The notes under the pieces: generated by a model
Database searches by the model: none
What the model saw: only the letters and a program-made list of their open reading frames with translations
What the model was told of the DNA's origin: nothing
Position numbers and translations under genes: made by a program
Part shown: one piece after another, positions 9,292 through 17,868 of the stretch
How the letters are laid out: the number at the start of each line of letters is the position of its first letter
How positions within the stretch are numbered: the first letter of the stretch is position 1
NCBI GenBank assembly: GCA_039984715.1
Contig: JBDWUA010000012.1
Span: forward strand, 189,572 to 253,571
Reading direction: 5' to 3'
DNA length: 64,000 bases
From: JABSSA01 sp039984715
GTDB lineage: Bacteria; Pseudomonadota; Alphaproteobacteria; Rhodobacterales; Rhodobacteraceae

Positions 9292-10322
9292 CCCAATTCG
9301 CGCGTCAGGAATTTCAGCCAATTATCTTTCAGTAGCTTTGCAATCAAGGCTTCGCCGTAATCCGCGCGTCGCATCGCGGCGACAAGCTTGGGCAAATCCG
9401 CAGCGCTTTTGATCCCGTCCGGCATCGGTGCACCATCAAAATCAGATCCCATCCCAACGTGATCTTCGCCCGCTTGTTCAATCATATGATCAAGCTGACG
9501 TATCATATCAGATATGTTGGCCCGGCCAGTTGACCACCCTTCATCAGACAAAAACAACGTCCCGAAATTCAAGCCCACCATGCCGTTGGTTTCGCCAATG
9601 GCCTTCAACTGTTCATCCGTTAGATTGCGCGTCACATTACAAACCGAATAGGCGTTGGAATGGGTCGCAACCAATGCGCCACCAGCTTCGGCGACATCCC
9701 AGAAACCGCGCATCGTCAGGTGCGATGTATCCACGACAACCCCAAGCTCTTTGCATCTCGCAACCAGCGCTTTGCCCAAATCTGTTAAGCCTGCTCCGGT
9801 ATCGCCGTCCTGATTGGCCGCAAAGGGAACGCCTTCACCAAAGACCGTATAACGTGACCAAACCAGACCAAGCGACCGCAATCCTTGCGCATAAAGCGCG
9901 TCCAAAACAAACAAATCAGGGTCAATCGGGTCAGCGCCTTCCAGATGTAGTAACCCTGCCAAACGCCCGGCTGCGATGTGGTCGCGCAATTCAGACCCCG
10001 AACACGCAAAGTGCAAATGGCCCGCGCGTTCCAATCGTTTTCCGACACCAATCTGTGCCATGATAGCGTCCAGTGCTTGCGGGCGTTCAATCCGCGGCGC
10101 GACAGGCATAGCAACGTTGCCACTTGAAAATTTTGCGAAATCAAAGGGCGCACGTGCGGGAACCGCAAAAAGCGCAAAGAACCCACCCGCCAGCCCTCCG
10201 GCTTTGGCATTTTGCGCCGTCACATGAAAATCTTTGGCCAAAAAGGCTGCTTCAGCGTCACCAAACCCACACCAGATGCGACTTAGAACATCATTGTGCC
10301 CGTCAAATACAAGATCAGTCAT
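9288..10322 (-). CDS. membrane dipeptidase (peptidase family M19)
   Basis: A 344-residue zinc dipeptidase of the renal dipeptidase family. Ligand motifs are FDGHNDVLSR (HxD) at the N-terminus, the segment VVDTSHLTMRGFWDV, the His of ATHSNAYSVCNVTRNL, and GMGSDFDG near the C-terminus. The frame extends 23 codons further upstream, but the ATG at 10322 forms an ATGA overlap with the stop of the upstream gene and begins right before the DGHND motif, so translational coupling is likely. There is no signal peptide, so it is probably cytoplasmic. Confidence 0.92.
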   Translation of the reverse strand: MTDLVFDGHNDVLSRIWCGFGDAEAAFLAKDFHVTAQNAKAGGLAGGFFALFAVPARAPFDFAKFSSGNVAMPVAPRIERPQALDAIMAQIGVGKRLERAGHLHFACSGSELRDHIAAGRLAGLLHLEGADPIDPDLFVLDALYAQGLRSLGLVWSRYTVFGEGVPFAANQDGDTGAGLTDLGKALVARCKELGVVVDTSHLTMRGFWDVAEAGGALVATHSNAYSVCNVTRNLTDEQLKAIGETNGMVGLNFGTLFLSDEGWSTGRANISDMIRQLDHMIEQAGEDHVGMGSDFDGAPMPDGIKSAADLPKLVAAMRRADYGEALIAKLLKDNWLKFLTRELG

Positions 10323-11260
10323 CGCGCTTCCACAAGGTCGGTTCCATTCCAATACCAAAGACGTTCGCACCCAAGGCTGTTCACTCCGCAACTGTCAAAA
10401 CGACCGACCAAGTTCAGCCCGACCTTACCATTCGACAAAGCCTGCACTGATAGTGCTTGTGCCAGCAGGTCCATCGGTGTTGCGACGGTCGACAAATAGA
10501 CTTTTGCTGAACAATGAGATGCCCCACATAAAGGGCGCGGGAATGCAGAGTTGCATCTAATGTTGTTCCACCAGACAACGAAATCATCGGTCGCATCTTG
10601 GTCAATTTGACCTTGCAGAAATGCGCCTTCTTCCGCTGAATATGGCCCCTCACAAATGCGAACGATGTCTGCATGTGCCGTGGCGAAAAGCGGCGATGTT
10701 CCAGACGGGGTGGACACGGTAGCCGCGTTTGGTGTCGCAGATTCCGCCGCAACCCAAGCCGCTTCACATGTTTCAATCGACTTGGTCACGGCGTCCGCCA
10801 ACCCATCCGTCGGGAATTGCCAACCTGCATTATCACCAGCAGCCAAAACAAGGGATTGGGCCGTTTTGAGATTTTCGATCAACGCGTCAGACGTATTGAT
10901 CTGTACTTCCCAAACTCCGATCAGTTCATTCAAGATCACTGTGGGCAATCTGTATCCTGTTTGACCAAGCCAGATCATGACGTCATTGCGTTGACCATCG
11001 TTTTCGAATGAAAGCCGGTCCATTCCAATATCGATTTTTATCTGTCCTCGTGCGACGGGCGTCTCTTCATGCGCGCCGACCTGAATGGCTTCTAACCCTT
11101 GGGCCGAAGGCGCATTACACAGAAAATCCAGATTCAGCCCGGCACCGGCGCCAGCGTATACATAATGACCATCGTCGGCCGAGAGGTAAGTCCACGTTTG
11201 TGAACGTACGTCGAAACTCCACAGTGCCAACAATAAAGGCAGCAAAAATCGCGTCATCAA
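10319..11260 (-). CDS. secreted protein of unknown function
   Basis: A 313-residue protein with an N-terminal signal peptide (MTRFLLPLLLALWSFDVRS, start at the first or second Met). The mature part contains several Cys (CNAPSAQG, ETCEAAW, CEGPYSAEEG, RCNSAFPRPLCGASHC, CGVNSLGC) likely to form periplasmic disulfides. No family was recognised. It is translationally coupled (ATGA) to the downstream M19 dipeptidase. Confidence 0.7.
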   Translation of the reverse strand: MMTRFLLPLLLALWSFDVRSQTWTYLSADDGHYVYAGAGAGLNLDFLCNAPSAQGLEAIQVGAHEETPVARGQIKIDIGMDRLSFENDGQRNDVMIWLGQTGYRLPTVILNELIGVWEVQINTSDALIENLKTAQSLVLAAGDNAGWQFPTDGLADAVTKSIETCEAAWVAAESATPNAATVSTPSGTSPLFATAHADIVRICEGPYSAEEGAFLQGQIDQDATDDFVVWWNNIRCNSAFPRPLCGASHCSAKVYLSTVATPMDLLAQALSVQALSNGKVGLNLVGRFDSCGVNSLGCERLWYWNGTDLVEAR

Positions 11261-11509
11261 ATCCTCAGAAGAGTGAAATAATTACTAGTATACACCTCTC
11301 TACCATGCCGTGCATAGGAAATTCACAAAAGACTTTGGGTTGCCGTGAAGGAAGGCCAATTGCTGCAAGCAACGGCCATCATGCAAAACGTTTTACGATT
11401 TGTGGCAGGTGGAACGCGGGGCAAGTGATTTTTGAGGTGAATTACGGCAGCGAAACATCGTCAAATAACTGGGACATGCTAAAATCGCATGCCCCGGTCA
11501 AAACTTGTA

Positions 11510-12733
11510 TCACACAAAAGCTTGCAAGCCGGTCTGAGCACGGCCCAAAATAAGAGCGTGCACATCATGTGTGCCTTCATATGTGTTTACTGTCTCAAGG
11601 TTAACCATGTGGCGCATGACCTGAAATTCGCCCGAAATCCCATTGCCGCCATGCATGTCACGGGACGCCCGTGCAATATCAAGGGCCTTCCCGCAATTGT
11701 TCCGCTTGACGATTGAAATCATTTCAGGCGCAGCTTCTGCTTGATCCATCAAACGTCCAACCTGAAGCGACGCCTGAAGACCAAGCGTTATCTCGGTCAT
11801 CATATCGGCCAGCTTTTTCTGAAACAATTGTGTCTGTGCCAATGGTCGCCCAAATTGTTTGCGATCCAAACCGTATTGCCTGGCGGAATGCCAACAAAAT
11901 TCTGCGGCCCCCATCGCGCCCCAACTGATGCCATATCGCGCACGGTTCAAACATCCAAACGGCCCCTTCAGTCCCTCGACATCCGGCAGCAACGCATCCT
12001 CAGAGACTTCGACATTTTCCATGACGATTTCGCCCGTAACTGAGGTTCGCAATGAAAGTTTGTTTTCGATCTTTGGTGCGGACAGGCCTTTCATGCCCTT
12101 CTCAAGGACGAACCCACGGATGCGGCCTCCGTGCTCTTCTGATTTTGCCCAAACCACAAATACGTCAGCAATCGGCGCATTCGAAATCCACATCTTGGCG
12201 CCGTTCAAAACATATCCGCCATCTACTTTTCGAGCGACAGTTTTCATGCCGCCCGGATCGGATCCGGCATCAGGTTCGGTCAACCCAAAACACCCAATCC
12301 ATTCTCCGCTGGCAAGCTTTGGCAAATACTTTTCACGCTGCGCTTCGGATCCATAAGCGTAAATCGGATACATCACCAAAGACGATTGCACGCTCATCAT
12401 CGAACGATAACCGCTATCGATCCGTTCAACTTCGCGGGCAACGAGGCCATAGCTGACATAGGACCCGCCTAAACCGCCATATTTTTCGGGAAGTGTGATG
12501 CCCAACAAACCCATTTCGCCCATTTCACGAAAAATCTCAGGGTCGGTCTGTTCGTTGGCGTATGCCTCGATCACGCGGGGTGCCAATTTTTCGGAGGCAT
12601 AAGACGCGGCAGCGCTTTGGATCATCCGTTCGTCTTCTTGCAGTTGGTCAGATAACCGCAACGGGTCTTCCCAGTTGAAAGTGCCCAAATCCGGAGCATC
12701 CTTGGCTTTCAACATCTTCGTTTCAACGTTCAC
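11510..12733 (-). CDS. gcdH: glutaryl-CoA dehydrogenase
   Basis: A 407-residue FAD-dependent acyl-CoA dehydrogenase that oxidises and decarboxylates glutaryl-CoA in lysine/tryptophan and aromatic breakdown. Diagnostic are FNWEDPLRL near the start, TEPDAGSDPGGMKT (FAD/substrate), ARYGISWGAMGAAEFCWH, and the catalytic Glu in VNTYEGTHDVHALILGRA. The GTG at 12733 is chosen because GGAAAGGG lies 6 nt upstream; an ATG six codons later (12715) is the alternative. It has no obvious operon partner. Confidence 0.93.
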   Translation of the reverse strand: MNVETKMLKAKDAPDLGTFNWEDPLRLSDQLQEDERMIQSAAASYASEKLAPRVIEAYANEQTDPEIFREMGEMGLLGITLPEKYGGLGGSYVSYGLVAREVERIDSGYRSMMSVQSSLVMYPIYAYGSEAQREKYLPKLASGEWIGCFGLTEPDAGSDPGGMKTVARKVDGGYVLNGAKMWISNAPIADVFVVWAKSEEHGGRIRGFVLEKGMKGLSAPKIENKLSLRTSVTGEIVMENVEVSEDALLPDVEGLKGPFGCLNRARYGISWGAMGAAEFCWHSARQYGLDRKQFGRPLAQTQLFQKKLADMMTEITLGLQASLQVGRLMDQAEAAPEMISIVKRNNCGKALDIARASRDMHGGNGISGEFQVMRHMVNLETVNTYEGTHDVHALILGRAQTGLQAFV

Positions 12734-12938
12734 GGCGTTCCCTTTCCAATCCGACTCGCATGCAGTATTGCAGAGAATGTCGGAAGGTTCTAACCCATGA
12801 ATATCGAGGCAATTCAACTAATGGGTGGTGGAAACGCCGTCTGAATGCCATCCAGATGCCACAATTGAGCCTCAATCTGACGTTAGCACTCCATTATCCA
12901 AAGTAACGGGTGGGGCCGGTATTGGAAGGATTGCTGCC

Positions 12939-13289
12939 ATGTTGCGCACAACCAAGATCATTGCTGCCGCAGCTGTGATGAGCTGGGCGTCAGTCGCCTC
13001 AGCGAGCGAAGAACACACCATTCTGGTTTTGCCGGATGCGTTTTTCCCTGAAGTAACTTATGTCAAAGCAGGCGACATAGTTCGTTTTGTGAACCTGCAG
13101 GCCGGATCGACGAACATCATCGCCAAAGGCGACGAATGGGAAGTTGGTCCATTGGGTACTGAAGGTGAAGACTTGATTTCCATATCCGGAAGCATGGAAA
13201 CCGTTTTCTTTGATGCAGATCAGCAGAATGAAGAAGGCGAATATTCGCTGAAAGGTTCGCTCAGCTTCGAACCCGCTCCGCTGAACTAA
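12939..13289 (+). CDS. exported cupredoxin-like protein lacking a visible copper site
   Basis: A 116-residue protein whose ATG at 12939 is preceded by GGAAGGA. A signal peptide (MLRTTKIIAAAAVMSWASVASAS) is followed by a short beta-rich domain with the plastocyanin-like motif VKAGDIVRFVN. Blue-copper proteins need His, Cys, His and Met ligands, but the mature part has no Cys and only one His near its N-terminus. It may therefore be a metal-free cupredoxin fold, which is inference. It is a single gene between divergent gcdH and convergent SRAP. Confidence 0.65.
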   Translation: MLRTTKIIAAAAVMSWASVASASEEHTILVLPDAFFPEVTYVKAGDIVRFVNLQAGSTNIIAKGDEWEVGPLGTEGEDLISISGSMETVFFDADQQNEEGEYSLKGSLSFEPAPLN

Positions 13290-13297
13290 TCATGTGC

Positions 13298-13318
13298 TCA
13301 GGGGCGTTCAGCCCCTGA
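13298..13318. terminator. hairpin between convergent genes
   Basis: TCAGGGGC, loop GTTCA, GCCCCTGA: an 8-bp perfect stem 9 bp after the cupredoxin-like gene and before the end of the SRAP gene. No clear T-tract, so termination strength is uncertain. Confidence 0.45.
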
Positions 13319-13345
13319 CCCCACTTCGCAGGAAGTTGGACGGGC

Positions 13346-14005
13346 TCACCCCTCGATCTTATCGATCAGGGTCGGGCCCTTTGCCTTGTTTGAATTTACC
13401 TGCTTGTCTACTCGGTGCCAAGATAACGCATCGTCGGGCGCTGCCTTCATCAATTGAGACGCGCCCTTGCCTTCTTCGCCTAACCAAAACCCAACGGATT
13501 CCTGCGTCAATATCACTGGCATCCTGTGATGGATTGCTGACATCGGGTTGTTCGCTGCCGTTGTGACCATCGCGCAGGTTCTCAGGTGATCGTCGCCATT
13601 CGTCCAATCCTGCCATATTCCGGCAAACACAATCGGCTTGCCGTCATGTCGCGTGATGTACCAGGGCAATCGCGTGTCCCCGTCCCGTGTCCATTCATAA
13701 AATCCAGTGGCGATCAACACACATCGACGTTCACGACACGCCGACCGAAAGGCGGGCTTTTGCGCAATCGTTTCGGATCGTGCATTTATCAATAATGGCC
13801 CATCGTTAAGCGACTTGTACCAATGTGGAAGAAACCCCCACCGCATGGAAACAAGTTTGCGCCCGTTGGATTGCACAACGGCATGCACGGATGTTGTTGG
13901 ACACACATTGTAATTTGGCACGTCGGGCAAATCATTTGCCGGCGCAGCTTCAAAAAGCTGTGCCATAGCGTCAGTTGGAAGAGTTATCGCAAATCGTCCA
14001 CACAC
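13346..14005 (-). CDS. SRAP-domain protein (YedK/HMCES family, abasic-site shield)
   Basis: A 219-residue protein starting MCGRFA, so that after Met removal the catalytic Cys2 is N-terminal, as in HMCES/YedK enzymes that form thiazolidine crosslinks with abasic sites in single-stranded DNA. Other family residues are visible: NARSET near residue 75, GFYEW with the conserved Glu near 105, and HHRMPVIL near 160. The length is normal. Function is known from the family; the host role here is inferred. It is a single gene. Confidence 0.93.
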   Translation of the reverse strand: MCGRFAITLPTDAMAQLFEAAPANDLPDVPNYNVCPTTSVHAVVQSNGRKLVSMRWGFLPHWYKSLNDGPLLINARSETIAQKPAFRSACRERRCVLIATGFYEWTRDGDTRLPWYITRHDGKPIVFAGIWQDWTNGDDHLRTCAMVTTAANNPMSAIHHRMPVILTQESVGFWLGEEGKGASQLMKAAPDDALSWHRVDKQVNSNKAKGPTLIDKIEG

Positions 14006-14368
14006 TTTTTTGCTCGCTCAGGACATGTAATAAGACAGGTGACCAAGTGTTTACACTTAACACCACAGATCAACACGACTGCAACCTTCTGCCTCTCGAC
14101 GGGCGTAATGGCCGCATTGCTGCAAGCTAAGGCCCGCGGCACTGCCGCAACGCGAATTTTGAAAAGGGCTAAAGAAACATCCTTCCATATTTGGGGGGCA
14201 ATCCTGATAGGATCGCGACTTGGAAGTTTTGGCTCAGGCACAACCTGAACTAAAAAATGACCCACACCATGAAACGATCGGATCAATTCAGCACCCACAT
14301 TCTGCCTTCTATCCGCCCGCGACATTCCTATAGTGTTCATCAATCAAAACCCATCGCGAGAGGATCCA
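14006..14368. other. 363-bp non-coding stretch
   Basis: Upstream of SRAP (minus strand) and of the flavodoxin-like gene (plus strand), so it must hold two divergent promoters. Short open frames cross it but show no recognisable protein family, and no RNA gene or clear repeat was seen. Confidence 0.4.
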
Positions 14369-14935
14369 ATGAGTCTTTCGATCTGCATTCCATATTTTTC
14401 CGGAGCTGGGCACACAGCACAATTGGCGCACGAAATTGCTAAAGGTTTTGGACAAGATCGCGCGCGACTTATTGATGTGACGCGCGTCCATGATGACGAT
14501 TGGTACGCGCTAGATACCTGTCACGCTATTGTCTTTGGATCACCGACATACATGGGTTCAACGGCCGCGCAATTTAACGCGTTCTTGGAAACCGCTGCGG
14601 CGGACAGGTGGCCCGAACCGGGATGGGCAGATAAGATTGCCGCAGGCTTTACCGTGGCCAATCATCCATCTGGCGACAAACTGATCGCCCTTCAACGCAT
14701 TCAAACATATGCGGCACAGATGGGAATGATTTGGGTGGGGCAAACCAGTGTTGGCGCCCCGGTTTTTCCTGAAAGAGAAGGTCTCAATTCGGATGGCTCT
14801 TGGATTGGACTCATGGCCACTTCTTCGCGGGATAAAACAGAAATGCTGCGCCCGCAGGATCGCCAAACGGCCAACGCCTTTGGATTACGAATTGCCAACG
14901 CAACGCGTCGTTGGAACAACCTTCCCTCTGATTGA
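14369..14935 (+). CDS. flavodoxin-family protein (NAD(P)H-quinone reductase-like)
   Basis: A 188-residue flavodoxin-fold protein. ICIPYFSGAGHTAQLAHEI is the FMN phosphate-binding loop, and AIVFGSPTYMGSTAAQF is the second FMN loop typical of WrbA-like and related flavodoxins. GAGAGGA lies just before the ATG at 14369, which is chosen over an in-frame Met 12 codons upstream. The next gene starts 7 bp after its stop, so the two are probably co-transcribed. Confidence 0.85.
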   Translation: MSLSICIPYFSGAGHTAQLAHEIAKGFGQDRARLIDVTRVHDDDWYALDTCHAIVFGSPTYMGSTAAQFNAFLETAAADRWPEPGWADKIAAGFTVANHPSGDKLIALQRIQTYAAQMGMIWVGQTSVGAPVFPEREGLNSDGSWIGLMATSSRDKTEMLRPQDRQTANAFGLRIANATRRWNNLPSD

Positions 14936-14942
14936 TCCGTTC

Positions 14943-15302
14943 ATGCAGGTTTTTGAAAACATCATTACGGATCGCGGATCAAAATATGCCGTTTCAGGCG
15001 GGCATTGCACATCCGCGCAGGACGCAAAGGCATTCATCAAAACGCTCAAACGCAAAAAGAAATTTGCAAAAGCGACCCATCATTCCTGGGCCGCTGTCAC
15101 GGCAAGTGGTGCCCTTAAAGGCGACGATGGAGAAAGCGGCGCGGGCAACATCATTCTGGCTATGTTGGAACGTGACAAAATCTTGGACGAGATTGTCGTG
15201 GTAACGCGCTGGTATGGTGGCAAACATTTGGGGGGTGATCGGTTTCGACATGTCCAAGACGCTGTGCGGTATTACCTGAACGCTTCATCAGATGAACCCT
15301 AG
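14943..15302 (+). CDS. YigZ/IMPACT N-terminal-domain protein
   Basis: A 119-residue protein containing the UPF0029/IMPACT domain: DRGSKYAVSGGHC, then KATHHSWAAV, DDGESGAGNIILAML and VVTRWYGGKHLGGDRF. YigZ and IMPACT members are linked to translation control and stress, but the shorter single-domain bacterial form has no settled function. It lacks the C-terminal DUF1949 domain of full YigZ. The ATG at 14943 fits the family start. Confidence 0.85.
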   Translation: MQVFENIITDRGSKYAVSGGHCTSAQDAKAFIKTLKRKKKFAKATHHSWAAVTASGALKGDDGESGAGNIILAMLERDKILDEIVVVTRWYGGKHLGGDRFRHVQDAVRYYLNASSDEP

Positions 15303-15339
15303 GAATTGGACCCCACGCAGATGCGTTTCATCTGTTAAA

Positions 15340-15368
15340 CATTGGCGCGCGCAGAGCACGCGCCAATG
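15340..15368. terminator. bidirectional terminator hairpin
   Basis: CATTGGCGCG, a 9-nt loop, CGCGCCAATG: a 10-bp perfect stem between two convergent genes (plus-strand gene ends 15302, minus-strand gene ends 15380). Confidence 0.6.
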
Positions 15369-15379
15369 GTATTATTTGG

Positions 15380-16939
15380 TTATTCCGCTTCCGTGATACG
15401 CCCATCCGTATACGGCGAAAACGGACCCTTTGCCGCAAGGAATTCAGCTGTAACATCGGCCAGATCGGGGCCGTAGTCATAGGCATTTGCAGCAGTTTTA
15501 AACATGTCGTATCCATCACCACCATTGCGAACATAGTTGTTCGAAACGACGCCATAGACCTTTTCCATGTCCAAAGGTGCGCCGTTCACCAAGACTTCGG
15601 TGATACGATCACCTGCTGGTTTCGTCGCATCAAAGCCAAAAGTCATGCCCGCCACCTGCGGAAAGCGGCCTGCGCCCTCTTCCACCTGGCTCACACCGTT
15701 TTCCAGTGCGTCTTTCAGCACGGCACCGGACACATGGAATGTCGACAGCGTGTTCTGGAAAGGAAGAACCGTCAGCACTTCGCCCATTGTGACCGGACCT
15801 GCATCAATCGACGCACGGATACCGCCGCCATTCTGGATTGCCACTTCGATACCCTGATCTTTGACACGATCCAGCATCGCATCAGCGATCAAAGACCCCA
15901 TCTGGCATTCTTCCGCGCGACAAAATTTGCGATCCCCTTCAATTGGTTCTGCAGTTTCTGCCACAACTTCATTGCGGATTTCATCCAACGGCGCTGCGGC
16001 TTCTGCGATACGGGCTTTTACTGCTGCGTCTTCAGACACGCTCGCATCCATCAGGATCGGGCCGCCTTTAGCTGAAAGCACGTTACCGTCATCGTCAAAC
16101 GTCACGTTCAATTCGCCCAAGTATTTGCCATACGCATAGGCCTGAACAATCGATACGCCGTTTTGAACGGTTGGATAAGGGCCGTCAGCGCTGTCGTCAT
16201 CACTGTTAAGATAAGTATTCGTGTGCCCACCAACGATGACATCAATGCCTGTCGTTGCATCAGCGATATATAGGTCAGTTTGGTAACCGGAATGCGACAA
16301 AAGCACTATCTTATTGACGCCCGCTGCGATCATCTTGTCAACTTCGGCCTGCGCTGCTGGAGCTGGGTCTCCAAAAATCACATTTGGACCCGGTGATGAC
16401 AATTCACCCGTGCTTTGCGGTGTAAGACCAATCAGGCCAATTTTTTCGCCCGCTTGCTCGATCACTGTCGATTTCACCAAAGCATCGGCCAGCAACGGCT
16501 CGCCGGTATAGTCTGCGTTGGACATCAAGACCGGAAATTCCACCGCATCGATAAACCCGCGCAATACCTCAGGGCCATGATTGAACTCGTGGTTCCCAAC
16601 GGTCATCGCCGTATAGCCCATTTGGTTCATCATCTCAGCTGCCAACTTACCCTTGTAGTAAGTGTAAAACAGAGTTCCCTGAAACTGATCGCCCCCATCC
16701 AGAAGCATCCAATTGTTTGATCTTGCTTTGGCGTCGCTGATGGCGGTCATCAAACGTGCCGATCCACCAAAACATTCTCCTGCGTCATTGTCCTCAGCGC
16801 TACATCCAGAATCGTATTTGCTGATCGGTTCAAAGCGAGCGTGAAAATCGTTTGTGTGCAGAATGGTCAGTGAGTAATCCGCAAAGCTAGTGCCCGCGCT
16901 TAATGCCAGTGCAGCAGTGGCTGTCAGGAATCGATGCAT
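15380..16939 (-). CDS. periplasmic 5'-nucleotidase / UshA-family metallophosphatase
   Basis: A 519-residue exported enzyme. A signal peptide (MHRFLTATAALALSAGTSFA) precedes the calcineurin-like dimetal domain with the expected ligands in LHTNDFHARFEP, LLDGGDQFQGT, VGNHEFNHG, LLSHSGYQTDL and VGGHTNTYL. The C-terminal 5'-nucleotidase domain begins near residue 320 and contains NGGGIRASI and VVSNNYVRNGGDGYDMF. Such enzymes release phosphate and nucleosides from nucleotides in the periplasm. It is a single gene; no Pho box was recognised upstream. Confidence 0.93.
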   Translation of the reverse strand: MHRFLTATAALALSAGTSFADYSLTILHTNDFHARFEPISKYDSGCSAEDNDAGECFGGSARLMTAISDAKARSNNWMLLDGGDQFQGTLFYTYYKGKLAAEMMNQMGYTAMTVGNHEFNHGPEVLRGFIDAVEFPVLMSNADYTGEPLLADALVKSTVIEQAGEKIGLIGLTPQSTGELSSPGPNVIFGDPAPAAQAEVDKMIAAGVNKIVLLSHSGYQTDLYIADATTGIDVIVGGHTNTYLNSDDDSADGPYPTVQNGVSIVQAYAYGKYLGELNVTFDDDGNVLSAKGGPILMDASVSEDAAVKARIAEAAAPLDEIRNEVVAETAEPIEGDRKFCRAEECQMGSLIADAMLDRVKDQGIEVAIQNGGGIRASIDAGPVTMGEVLTVLPFQNTLSTFHVSGAVLKDALENGVSQVEEGAGRFPQVAGMTFGFDATKPAGDRITEVLVNGAPLDMEKVYGVVSNNYVRNGGDGYDMFKTAANAYDYGPDLADVTAEFLAAKGPFSPYTDGRITEAE

Positions 16940-17106
16940 TTGAAATGCCCCCTATGATTTTTGTAGTACTACTTTGGCGTGGACTGGCGACAGGAGTCAA
17001 ACGTCCTTGTGGTCTCATTGCGTAACGGCATGTGTGTTGCACGAAAAGTATTCAAACCACGTGCCAAGTGCTTGACGCCTTGGCAATCGCAGGCCAAGAC
17101 CGCTGC

Positions 17107-17868
17107 ATGCTAATTTACAAAATCCTGCGGGCCGAAGAATGGGCCGAGTTGCGCCAAAAGGGGGAAACCCAAGGTGCGCCAATCGATATCGCTGACGGCT
17201 ATGTGCACTTTTCGACTGCTGAACAAGCGGCGGAAACGGCGGCGAAGTATTTTGCGAATATCGATGGGTTAATTCTTGCCGCGTATGAAGCGGACGGGTT
17301 GGACAAACTTGTTTGGGAACCTTCACGTGGCGGGGCTTTGTTCCCGCACCTTTATGCGCCTTTGCGACTGGACCAATTGCGCTGGCATACGGGCCTTCCT
17401 TTTGTTGACGGCGCACATCGATTTCCACCTGAAATCAATTGGGCTGATACATTTGTTGACCCAGACCGCGTGCAATTCGAAACGTTCAAAGCACTGCCAC
17501 GCGATACCGAAATAAATATGCTCAATCTGGTGCGCTTGCGTGCAGTTGCTCAATATCCCGACGGGCATCCGTCTGATGGCCTGTCAGGCGCTGAAGCATA
17601 TGCAAATTACGGGCGCGAAACAGCACCAATTCTGGCGCGGGTTGGCGGTGATATTCTGTGGCGCGGTGGATTTGAAACGGCGCTTATTGGGCCTGCAACC
17701 GAAGTTTGGGATGCGGTGTTTATTGCACGCTATCCTTCTGCAAATGCCTTCCTCGACATGGTAACAGACGCGGATTATCAACGCGCCGTTGTCCATCGGC
17801 AGGCCGCTGTGGAAACCTCGCGATTGTTGCGATGTGCTCCTTCGACTAATGGTAAGGCCTTCGGATGA
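17107..17868 (+). CDS. DUF952-DUF1330 two-domain fusion protein
   Basis: A 253-residue protein in two parts. Residues about 1-112 form a DUF952 domain (MLIYKILRAEEW, then DGYVHFSTAEQ, then FPHLYAPL). Residues about 137-250 resemble DUF1330 (INMLNLVRLRAVAQYPD, then DAVFIARYPSANAFLDM). Single-domain DUF952 genes commonly precede pyrD in alphaproteobacteria; here a second domain is attached. The last 4 bp overlap the pyrD start (ATGA), so translation is coupled. Neither domain has an assigned reaction. DUF1330 belongs to the dimeric alpha-beta barrel fold. Confidence 0.8.
   Translation: MLIYKILRAEEWAELRQKGETQGAPIDIADGYVHFSTAEQAAETAAKYFANIDGLILAAYEADGLDKLVWEPSRGGALFPHLYAPLRLDQLRWHTGLPFVDGAHRFPPEINWADTFVDPDRVQFETFKALPRDTEINMLNLVRLRAVAQYPDGHPSDGLSGAEAYANYGRETAPILARVGGDILWRGGFETALIGPATEVWDAVFIARYPSANAFLDMVTDADYQRAVVHRQAAVETSRLLRCAPSTNGKAFG

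Noticed and set aside
13984..14343. Minus-strand frame of 119 codons filling the gap upstream of SRAP
   Set aside because: Overlaps the SRAP start, has no recognisable domain and no ribosome-binding site; left as non-coding.
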